9,195 nucleotides of DNA, taken from contig DOUE01000009.1 of NCBI GenBank assembly GCA_003520745.1, positions 63,100 through 72,294 on the forward strand, read 5' to 3'. Numbering within the stretch: the stretch's first letter is position 1; each line of letters opens with the position of its first letter. Shown here one piece after another: positions 1-5,576 of the stretch. The stretch comes from Erysipelotrichaceae bacterium. GTDB taxonomy: Bacteria; Bacillota_I; Bacilli_A; Erysipelotrichales; Erysipelotrichaceae. A program made the translations under genes and the position numbers. The notes under the pieces were generated by a model. It made no database searches. It was given only the letters and a program-made list of their open reading frames with translations, and had not been told where the DNA came from.

Positions 1-527
1 TCGTCGATGAATCCGACGATCCGGTTCTTGTAGATCTTATTGGTCGTAATTTCCTTCAACAACATCAGACCGGCCGCACCGGCTCCGATGATGACGGTAC
101 GCGCGTAATCCGTCCCCAGCGTCTGCGCCTTGATTTGAAGCATGTGGTAGATCCGATAGGAAAAGCGCATGAATTCAAGCACAAGAATCAATAGAATGAC
201 CTGCACGAGATAGATGCTGCGGGGCACGGGGGTGAATTTCGTCGCGACCAGGATGAGATACGTAATCATCGCGCCTGTGATGCTCGCCATCGAAATCATG
301 ACCGCTTCGTTGATCGACGCCATATTGCGAATCGACTTATCGATCTTGAAGATTTTAAACACGATGAAATAGACGATCAGGATCAACCAGATCTTACTTA
401 CGAAGAGTTGATAAAAGGTGAGTACCCGGAAAGAGAGATCCATCCGGATCCAAACCGCGACGAAATAGCTAATGACGACGATTAGTAGATCCAATAACAT
501 GAGTAAGCCGGCCTTGATTCTTTCCAT
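1..527 (-). CDS. CapD/EpsC-like NDP-sugar epimerase/dehydratase, N-terminal part (cut by window edge)
   Basis: This is the 5' part of a gene that runs off the left edge; 175 codons are visible. The protein starts MERIKAGLLMLLDLLIVV and has about four hydrophobic segments (near residues 8-28, 44-60, 75-95 and 104-121). A Rossmann-type nucleotide-binding strand with a GAGAAG loop (residues 148-153) follows, then VGFID at 171-175. Four N-terminal helices followed by this fold are the layout of membrane-bound NDP-sugar 4,6-dehydratases/epimerases (CapD, EpsC, PglF), which make modified sugars for capsule or exopolysaccharide. The ATG is chosen because a strong GGAGG lies 9 nt upstream, directly after the stop of the LCP gene; the 14-nt gap implies one operon. 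The catalytic SDR domain lies outside the window. A polyprenyl glycosylphosphotransferase shares this N-terminal layout and cannot be fully excluded, but the GAGAAG and VGFIDD pattern fits CapD better. Confidence 0.8.
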   Translation of the reverse strand, partial: MERIKAGLLMLLDLLIVVISYFVAVWIRMDLSFRVLTFYQLFVSKIWLILIVYFIVFKIFKIDKSIRNMASINEAVMISMASITGAMITYLILVATKFTPVPRSIYLVQVILLILVLEFMRFSYRIYHMLQIKAQTLGTDYARTVIIGAGAAGLMLLKEITTNKIYKNRIVGFID

Positions 528-541
528 CGTAACCTTCCTCC

Positions 542-1915
542 CTATTCTTGCGTTATGCCGAGGGCTTCCTGCAAGAGGATCTTTGTTTCATCTAGCTTAT
601 CTTTATCTAGTTTAACCATATACAATTCCCTTCCACCCATCGCATACGAGGGCAAGTATGCATCCTTACCGGTCAAGGCGACTTGGGTGAATGTCCATCC
701 CCGATGGTCGATGATCTGCATCCTGACGAGTGCGAAGATTTCATCCCCGGTCATATTGGTCTTGACCGTTCCTTCAACGGATCGGATGATACTCTCGATC
801 TTCGTCAACGAACTTGGCTCAAGTAGTTTGTTGATGATGCCTTTGATGACTTCTTGTTGATTCTTAATCCGTTGCTGATCCCCGTTCTCAAAAGCATAAC
901 GGGCGCGTGCCACATGTAGCGCCGAGTACTGATCTAATACATTCCAACCTTCTTTAAACGTGTATCCGCCAACCACAAACCCTTCGTCGAGATAGACATC
1001 GATCGTTCCCAAGGCACCGACCAGTTTGGTTACGGTATCGAAGTAGACGGTCGAATAATAGTTGATCTCGACACCTAACAGGTTCTGCATCGTTTTGATC
1101 GAACAATCGATTCCATAGACACCGGCATGCGTCAACTTATCCATCGCCGTCCGTGTCTTGCATCCTAATTGTACATAGGCGTCGCGCGGTACGGAGACTA
1201 GTGTAATGTTATGCTTGATCGGATCGACGACCGCCAGCATGTTGACATCGACGCGGTTCGCTTGGAACTCGTCGCGGTTATCAACCCCTGCGATATAGAC
1301 GACAAACGGCTCTTTCGTAACGCTCGCTTCGGTCAGATTGATGATTTCATCGGTTTTCTCGATACTCCAGATCACCTTGGTCTCATCCAAGAACGTCGGG
1401 TCATACTCCAAGACGGTGGAGAGGTATCCTTGATCCACAACCAGGACATCGAATGTTCCGTCAAGTAATCCTGAAATCCCATCGGCGATCCCTTCATACG
1501 AGACCAAATCTTCCATATACTCCTTCTCCGCCAACTTTTCTTCGACAAACGTAACGACTTTGTCATCCAACAAGGTGCTTACGGCGAATTCCAATTCGTT
1601 CTTGATCGCGGTCTTGATGGACGTGGTTCGCGAGTCTTTCACGACGAAGAACGAAATCGTGTTGACTTGGTTGGGGTCGTAGTTGATGATCCGCTCGGCC
1701 ACGAACTCCACATACATCAAGCCGGAAGACGTGATCAGCATCAATAACACGACAAACACCTGCAATACTTTGCGCTTCCACGCCAGAATCAACAGGAGTA
1801 CCTCGATCGCGCCGATCGCGATCATGATATTGAGCGGCAACAGTCGGCTGGTAAACAGAGTGAATCCCAGCAGGACCATCGCGATGACTTTCATGACAAG
1901 CCTGATTTTTTTCAT
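542..1915 (-). CDS. LCP (LytR-CpsA-Psr) family cell-wall polymer ligase, CpsA-like
   Basis: LCP proteins transfer lipid-linked polymers (teichoic acid, capsule) to peptidoglycan on the outer face of the membrane. About 457 residues. Three hydrophobic segments lie near residues 6-21, 28-46 and 50-70; a soluble accessory region follows (about 80-190), then the LCP domain (about 205-400). LCP signatures are R221/D223 in the R-x-D motif, VPRD at 242-245, DKLTHAGVYG near 259-268, and the R337/R339 plus D346, R349, Q353 cluster that normally contacts the pyrophosphate lipid. Three membrane segments plus an accessory domain resemble streptococcal CpsA rather than single-helix LytR types. Cys252 and Cys271 flank the DKLTHAG motif and could form a disulfide. 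The usual VDALGG motif reads VGALGT here. An upstream GTG at 1924 is in frame, but GAGGTG sits 6 nt before the ATG at 1915, so I prefer the ATG. It has its own promoter and is followed 14 nt later by the CapD-like gene. Confidence 0.93.
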   Translation of the reverse strand: MKKIRLVMKVIAMVLLGFTLFTSRLLPLNIMIAIGAIEVLLLILAWKRKVLQVFVVLLMLITSSGLMYVEFVAERIINYDPNQVNTISFFVVKDSRTTSIKTAIKNELEFAVSTLLDDKVVTFVEEKLAEKEYMEDLVSYEGIADGISGLLDGTFDVLVVDQGYLSTVLEYDPTFLDETKVIWSIEKTDEIINLTEASVTKEPFVVYIAGVDNRDEFQANRVDVNMLAVVDPIKHNITLVSVPRDAYVQLGCKTRTAMDKLTHAGVYGIDCSIKTMQNLLGVEINYYSTVYFDTVTKLVGALGTIDVYLDEGFVVGGYTFKEGWNVLDQYSALHVARARYAFENGDQQRIKNQQEVIKGIINKLLEPSSLTKIESIIRSVEGTVKTNMTGDEIFALVRMQIIDHRGWTFTQVALTGKDAYLPSYAMGGRELYMVKLDKDKLDETKILLQEALGITQE

Positions 1916-1947
1916 CCAAAGCACCTCGCGTTTTTTATAACCGATAT

Positions 1948-1956
1948 ATTATACCA
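1948..1956 (-). promoter_or_regulatory. Extended -10 promoter for the LCP-CapD unit
   Basis: Reading the minus strand, TGG TATAAT is a perfect extended -10 (TGN plus the consensus hexamer). The start of transcription should fall near 1941, giving a leader of about 25 nt before the ATG at 1915. At 17-bp spacing the -35 hexamer (1971-1976) reads ATCAAG, a poor match, which is usual for extended -10 promoters. The site lies in the short gap after whiA, so the envelope genes can be transcribed separately from the rapZ-yvcK-whiA unit. Confidence 0.75.
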
Positions 1957-1965
1957 AAATTTCTC

Positions 1966-1992
1966 AACGACTTGATGTCGTTTCAAACGTTT
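1966..1992. promoter_or_regulatory. Nested palindromes over the -35 region of the LCP promoter (candidate operator)
   Basis: A perfect 6-bp inverted repeat, AACGAC with a 5-nt centre and GTCGTT, spans 1966-1982. It runs straight into CGTTT-C-AAACG (1979-1989) and the overlapping AAACGTTT (1985-1992). AACG/CGTT half-sites therefore recur four times in 27 bp, just upstream of the -10 and across the -35 position. No U-run follows the stem on either strand, so a terminator is unlikely and a protein-binding site is the better guess. No regulator is identified. Confidence 0.4.
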
Positions 1993-2001
1993 CCCAAATT
2001 T

Positions 2002-2934
2002 TTACACAATTCTTTCCGCAATTTCCATGATTTTCGTGAACCGGTGTTTCATCCCGGACTTACTCATGATGGACCCCGTACGCTTCTCATACTCTTCGCA
2101 CAGTTCGTTCAAACTCGCTTCGGGGAAGTCGATCCGCAGTTCCGCGATCTCCTTCAACTTCAGTTCCAACGCATCCAAGCGGTTATGGCTTCGCAGTTTA
2201 TCGATCGCTTCGAGTTGTTTGCGTGCCGCTTCCTGGCTTTTCATTTCATTGGCGACTTCGCAATTGTCCAATCGCGTCAACGAATTATGGAAATCGCGCT
2301 CGATGCGGATTTCCTCGAAATCCAAGACCGCGTTGTTCGCGCTGCACAAACGCAGGAAGTCGCTGATCTTGTCGGACGCCTTCAGATAGACCACGTATTG
2401 GTTGCGCCGCAGGATGGTCTTGGCGGGCAGGTCGAAACGCCGCATCAGTTTCTCGATGAACTTCGCGTGTTCTTCGTCCTGGGTCGCGATTTCAAGGTGG
2501 TAGTTGGATTTCTGCGGTGAATTCACGCTTCCCGCGGCGAGGAACGCCCCTGAAAGGTAGGCCCTCGCCCCGCTTTCCTTGGCGACCAAGGATCGTGCCG
2601 GATGCGATTGAAGGCCTTTCTCTGAAATCAATCCCAAATCCTCCAAGACTTCCTTCCCTTTCGAAACGACGTTGAGCGAATAGATGTTGTTCTTCTTCAA
2701 TTTCATCTTCCGTATGACCGATAGTTCGGTCGGCACGTTGTACAGTTCTTTCAACACTTTGAAAATACGCTTGGCGGTCGCCGCGTTTTCCGTTTTGATA
2801 TGCAACTGGATTCCGGCGCTACTGAACGAGAGGTACGAACAGAGTTGGATCAGTGCGGCCGCTTGGGCGCGCATCGGTCCGATGTCGAGGTTCGCATTGG
2901 CGATCTCCGCCTTTACATCGGTGGTAAAAGACAT
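2002..2934 (-). CDS. whiA: WhiA-family DNA-binding protein
   Basis: WhiA is a conserved Gram-positive protein: a sporulation regulator in Streptomyces and a nucleoid-associated factor affecting cell division and chromosome segregation in Bacillus. At 310 residues it has the normal length. The N-terminal half is the LAGLIDADG-homing-endonuclease-like fold, with YLSGAFLAAGSVNSP at about 126-140; there the acidic catalytic residues of true endonucleases are absent, as usual in WhiA. A linker rich in charged helices precedes a C-terminal helix-turn-helix (about 269-310) containing SLNELCEEY and SKSGMKHR. The ATG has GAGG 7 nt upstream and lies inside the end of yvcK; the 22-nt overlap suggests translational coupling. 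It is the last gene of the rapZ-yvcK-whiA block. I see no clear terminator after it, so some read-through into the LCP gene is possible. Confidence 0.97.
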   Translation of the reverse strand: MSFTTDVKAEIANANLDIGPMRAQAAALIQLCSYLSFSSAGIQLHIKTENAATAKRIFKVLKELYNVPTELSVIRKMKLKKNNIYSLNVVSKGKEVLEDLGLISEKGLQSHPARSLVAKESGARAYLSGAFLAAGSVNSPQKSNYHLEIATQDEEHAKFIEKLMRRFDLPAKTILRRNQYVVYLKASDKISDFLRLCSANNAVLDFEEIRIERDFHNSLTRLDNCEVANEMKSQEAARKQLEAIDKLRSHNRLDALELKLKEIAELRIDFPEASLNELCEEYEKRTGSIMSKSGMKHRFTKIMEIAERIV

Positions 2935-3893
2935 GACATCGCCTCGCTTCTCAAGAGATATTCCATCACTTGTTTGATTTTCCCGCTGTCGTGACGCACC
3001 AAGCCGCCGTCGAACCGAAGCATGTCGGTGGAAACGACGATATAGGGGTGTTCGCCGTCGCGCATCGTCACTCGCTGCGCATCCGTGTCTTCATAGCGGT
3101 CCAACACTTCCGTCGGGATCGAATCGTCGGCGAACACGACGATGTCGACCGGGTTGTCCCCGTGGTCGAAGATCGCCTGGACATGCTCTTCCATGCAATA
3201 GCCCGCGGTTTCCCCGGGTTGGGTCATCGCGTTGCAGAAGTAGATTTTGATTGCCTTGCTGTTGCGGATCGCTTCCCCGATTTCCTTGATGATCAGGTTG
3301 GGAAGGATGCTGGTATAGAGCGAACCGATCCCGTAGAGGATGTAGTCCGCGTTGGCGATCGCTTCAAGGGCCTGCCGGGTCGCCCGGACTTCTTCTTCAT
3401 AGAAGACGTTGCGGATGCGGTTGCGCAATTTCGGGATGTTGGATTCGCCGCGCACGATCGTCCCGTCTTCCATCTCGGCGAACAAGGTGATGACCTGGCT
3501 GGTCGAGGGGAGGATGTCGCCTTTGATGTTGAGGACATTGGAAACTTTCGTCAACGCTTCCATGAACGACCCGCTGGTCTGCGTCAAAGCGGTCAGGATC
3601 AGATTCCCCAGATTGTGTCCGCTGAGTTCGGAGGAGATTTCGTTCGTGTTTTCAAAACGGTAACTCATCAAATCCGCCAAGAGGCTTTCACTCTCGGCCA
3701 TGGCGATCATGACGTTACGCAGATCCCCCATCGCCGGGATGTTGAAAGAGCGGCGTAACCGACCGGTGCTTCCCCCGTCGTCCGCCACGGTCACGATCGC
3801 CGTCAATTCAATCTCGTCGATGTTTTTCAATCCCCGCAACATGGTTGCCTGGCCGGTGCCCCCGCCCACGACCACGACACGTTGTTTCTTCAT
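2913..3893 (-). CDS. yvcK: YvcK/gluconeogenesis-factor family, UDP-sugar-binding protein
   Basis: YvcK is a cytoplasmic UDP-sugar-binding protein (CofD-like fold) needed in Bacillus for growth on gluconeogenic carbon sources and for normal morphology, acting on the supply of cell-wall precursors. Length 326 is typical. Visible motifs in order are VVVVGGGTG (6-14), VADDGGSTGRLR (36-47), GDLRN (56-60), SGHNLGN (91-97), GESN (149-152), GIGSLYTS (188-195) and NAMTQPGET (221-229). Two conserved positions differ from what I recall as the family norm: GPGSLYTS reads GIGSLYTS, and GETDGY reads GETAGY. The rest is intact, so I expect it to fold and bind nucleotide sugar. It starts 3 nt after the rapZ stop and overlaps whiA by 22 nt, the conserved Bacillota arrangement. 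The enzyme CofD shares the fold but not this gene context. Confidence 0.97.
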   Translation of the reverse strand: MKKQRVVVVGGGTGQATMLRGLKNIDEIELTAIVTVADDGGSTGRLRRSFNIPAMGDLRNVMIAMAESESLLADLMSYRFENTNEISSELSGHNLGNLILTALTQTSGSFMEALTKVSNVLNIKGDILPSTSQVITLFAEMEDGTIVRGESNIPKLRNRIRNVFYEEEVRATRQALEAIANADYILYGIGSLYTSILPNLIIKEIGEAIRNSKAIKIYFCNAMTQPGETAGYCMEEHVQAIFDHGDNPVDIVVFADDSIPTEVLDRYEDTDAQRVTMRDGEHPYIVVSTDMLRFDGGLVRHDSGKIKQVMEYLLRSEAMSCLLPPM

Positions 3894-3896
3894 GGT

Positions 3897-4748
3897 TTAC
3901 CCCCTGAGGTCCCGATGTTCCTTAAAGACATGATACACGGGTTTGTAATGTTCATAGAGCCAGTTGGTGATGGACACCGAACGGTGTTGACCGCCCGTAC
4001 ATCCGATCCCGACCGTGAAATGGTTCTTCCCTTCGGCGACATACTCCTTAAAGGCATAGTCGAGGAAGTCGGTGAGTTTCTCAAGCAAGGTCTGGGTCTG
4101 TTCAGATTCCATGACAAAGTCATAGACGCAGGCGTCGTTGCCCGAGAACGGGCGCAGTTCTTCGACCCAATAGGGATTGGGTAGGAAACGTACGTCAAAG
4201 AGCAGATCCGCGTCCATCGGGACGCCGTTCTTGTATCCGAACGAGATGAAGCTGATCGAGAACGACGGTTGGGTGGTCAAGGCGAAATATTGGTTGATCT
4301 TCGTCTTCAGTTCGTTGGCTTTCAGGAAGGTCGTATCGATCGTCAGGAACGCCGTGTCCTTCAGATCCTTCAGCATCTCGCCTTCCAGATAGATCGCGTC
4401 TTCCAAGGTCGTCGCTTTATTGGAAATCAGCATCGGATGGGTCCGACGGGTCGATTTGTATCGTCTAAGCAGTTCATCGGCGTTGCAGTCCAGAATCAGG
4501 ACGCGGACGTCATGGTCCATCCCCGAAAAGACGCGATGGAACTCGCCGAAGTCCGTCAGGTTGGTGGCCAAGGCGATATAGTCATAGCGCGGGTCGCTTT
4601 CCTGCGAAATCACCGACGCGAACGAGTTGAGCAGTTTCACCGGGAATTGGTCGATGCAATGGTAGCCCATGTCTTCAAGGATGCCCATGGTGCTTGTCTT
4701 ACCGGCACCCGACCGTCCGGTAATGAGGATGATCCGTTTTTTGTTCAT
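3897..4748 (-). CDS. rapZ: RapZ/YvcJ family nucleotide-binding protein
   Basis: This is the Gram-positive YvcJ counterpart of RapZ, a P-loop NTP-binding protein. In Escherichia coli RapZ is an RNA-binding adaptor that senses glucosamine-6-phosphate and delivers GlmZ to RNase E; in Bacillus YvcJ hydrolyses nucleotides and affects competence. The protein has 283 residues. The Walker A motif GRSGAGKT is at 11-18, followed by GYHCIDQFP where the common form is GYFCVDNLP. RRTHPM, FGYKNGVPMDADLLFDVRF and GCTGGQHRSV (249-258) are the family hallmarks of the kinase-like and C-terminal domains. The C-terminus ends soon after the EHRD segment, with no basic tail, so RNA binding of the E. coli type should not be assumed. 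A good promoter and GAGG 8 nt before the ATG make it the first gene of its operon. Confidence 0.97.
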   Translation of the reverse strand: MNKKRIILITGRSGAGKTSTMGILEDMGYHCIDQFPVKLLNSFASVISQESDPRYDYIALATNLTDFGEFHRVFSGMDHDVRVLILDCNADELLRRYKSTRRTHPMLISNKATTLEDAIYLEGEMLKDLKDTAFLTIDTTFLKANELKTKINQYFALTTQPSFSISFISFGYKNGVPMDADLLFDVRFLPNPYWVEELRPFSGNDACVYDFVMESEQTQTLLEKLTDFLDYAFKEYVAEGKNHFTVGIGCTGGQHRSVSITNWLYEHYKPVYHVFKEHRDLRG

Positions 4749-4766
4749 GTTGTTTACCTCGCATTT

Positions 4767-4795
4767 ATTCTACCACGCACCCGGGTGTTTCACAA
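4767..4795 (-). promoter_or_regulatory. Promoter of rapZ-yvcK-whiA
   Basis: On the minus strand, TTGTGA (4790-4795) lies 17 bp before TAGAAT (4767-4772), and TGG precedes the -10 (4773-4775), making it an extended -10 as well. Transcription should start near 4760. The spacer contains a perfect 10-bp palindrome, CACCCGGGTG (4778-4787), and a second CCCGGG lies just upstream at 4799-4804. This could be a regulator site, or chance in GC-rich DNA. Confidence 0.75.
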
Positions 4796-4841
4796 CATCC
4801 CGGGCTTGTCGTACGTTTGATCTAAACTCCCTTGTTTCATC

Positions 4842-4909
4842 GGATTTTGACTTATAAGTCGAGAAAAGTCAGAAAATCGTGATTAAAATCGACTTATAAG
4901 TCAAAATCC
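4842..4909. repeat. 21-bp perfect inverted repeat with a nested 12-bp palindrome in each arm
   Basis: The left arm (4842-4862) and right arm (4889-4909) are exact reverse complements over 21 nt, separated by 26 AT-rich bases. Each arm contains GACTTATAAGTC, itself a perfect 12-bp palindrome (4849-4860 and 4891-4902), so the same site occurs twice with centres 42 bp apart. The element lies between the DJ-1 terminator and the rapZ promoter, upstream of the -35. On the plus strand the right arm is followed by five T, so an RNA hairpin there could act as a terminator, but no plus-strand gene needs one. A double operator, an attachment-like site or a small mobile repeat remnant are possible; no target-site duplication is evident. 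Confidence 0.85.
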
Positions 4910-4935
4910 TTTTTCTTCACTTCCAAGAAGACATG

Positions 4936-4957
4936 AAAAAGGCGGGGATCCCGCCTA
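4936..4957 (-). terminator. Rho-independent terminator of the DJ-1 family gene
   Basis: Reading the minus strand, GGCGGG, a 3-nt loop and CCCGCC form a perfect 6-bp GC stem, followed by TTTTT. The stem begins within the TAG stop codon of the DJ-1 gene. A run of A before the stem lengthens the pairing and makes the element usable in both directions. It isolates the rapZ operon from upstream transcription. Confidence 0.9.
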
Positions 4958-5518
4958 GTTTTTCTCAAACATCCATTCCAAAAGCATGCTTTTTTTCAAG
5001 GGTTCGCTGTCGATCCCCATCGCTTCCACCAAAGTGCAGGCGAAGGGCAGTACCGTCCCGACCCCGCGGCTGGTGATGATGTTGCCGTCGACGACCACGA
5101 AGTCTTCGCGATAGTCGGCACCCCCGGCGACCACGACGTCTTTACTGCTCGGGTAGGATGTGGCTTTCTTGCCTTGAAGCACCCCTGCCTTCGCCAACAC
5201 CATCGGCGCGGCACAGATCGCGGCGATCGTTTTCCCTTGGTTGTTGAAATCCAGGACCAGTCCCAAGACCCGCGGGTCCGCGGCCAGGTGGTTTGATCCG
5301 GGTTGACCTCCGGGTAGAAACAAGAGGTCGGCGTCGTGAAGGTCGGGACCCCACGTCCGGTCGGCCGTCAGTTTGATCTTATGGGAACCGGTGACATAGA
5401 ACGAAGAGTTCAACGAGACCAAATCGACCGTCAACCCCGCCCTACGCAGAACATCGATCGTGGCGATGGCTTCCGTTTCTTCGAAACCTTCCGCCAATAA
5501 ACAGATGACTTTCTTCAT
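4955..5518 (-). CDS. DJ-1/PfpI family protein (YajL/ThiJ-like)
   Basis: This is a DJ-1-type glutamine-amidotransferase-like protein of 187 residues, close to human DJ-1 and E. coli YajL in length. Family members respond to oxidative or carbonyl stress and are described as chaperone, protease or glyoxalase-like; the precise activity is disputed. The nucleophile elbow AAICAAP places the reactive cysteine at Cys102 (DJ-1 Cys106), and Glu16 in GFEETEA matches the conserved acid near it. LPGG (68-71) and the SRGVGT segment complete the fold. The older name 4-methyl-5-(beta-hydroxyethyl)-thiazole monophosphate biosynthesis enzyme is not supported by any thiamine genes here. The start ATG has GAGAGG 7 nt upstream. 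A probable own promoter lies upstream and a terminator follows at once, so it may be monocistronic. Its nearness to trxB fits a redox theme, but this is inference. Confidence 0.93.
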   Translation of the reverse strand: MKKVICLLAEGFEETEAIATIDVLRRAGLTVDLVSLNSSFYVTGSHKIKLTADRTWGPDLHDADLLFLPGGQPGSNHLAADPRVLGLVLDFNNQGKTIAAICAAPMVLAKAGVLQGKKATSYPSSKDVVVAGGADYREDFVVVDGNIITSRGVGTVLPFACTLVEAMGIDSEPLKKSMLLEWMFEKN

Positions 5519-5541
5519 GCTGATTCCTCTCTTTCATTCCT

Positions 5542-5550
5542 ATTGTACCT
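5542..5550 (-). promoter_or_regulatory. Probable promoter of the DJ-1 family gene
   Basis: TACAAT (5542-5547, minus strand) sits in the 58-nt gap after the MFS gene, preceded by AGG and followed by AGG, so it shares the GGTANAATA core seen at the other promoters of this window. The -35 is unclear: GTTACA at a 15-bp spacing or TTGCGT at 19 bp are the best options. No hairpin terminator is visible between the two genes, so read-through from the MFS gene is likely too. Confidence 0.5.
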
Positions 5551-5576
5551 TATTTTCAAGCCTGTAACGCAACGGA

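Noticed and set aside
1916..1924. Upstream GTG start for the LCP gene at 1924
   Set aside because: The GTG is itself part of the GAGGTG sequence that makes a good ribosome site for the ATG at 1915; nothing suitable lies upstream of the GTG.
1966..1982. Stem-loop after whiA as a transcription terminator
   Set aside because: The stem is only 6 bp and is not followed by a T-run on the minus strand; it overlaps a promoter instead.
2970..3758. A 262-codon open frame on the plus strand, antisense to yvcK
   Set aside because: It mirrors the codon periodicity of yvcK, has a composition full of D, V, F and R without any recognisable domain, and no ribosome site or promoter stands out. The same holds for other plus-strand frames, such as 1972-2520, 4269-4820 and 7557-8210.
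4842..4909. CRISPR array or classic insertion sequence
   Set aside because: There are only two arms in inverted orientation, no further copies in the window, no transposase, and no target-site duplication.
4955..5518. Thiamine-biosynthesis (ThiJ) role for the DJ-1 family gene
   Set aside because: The name is historical; no thiamine gene or TPP riboswitch pattern is visible nearby.
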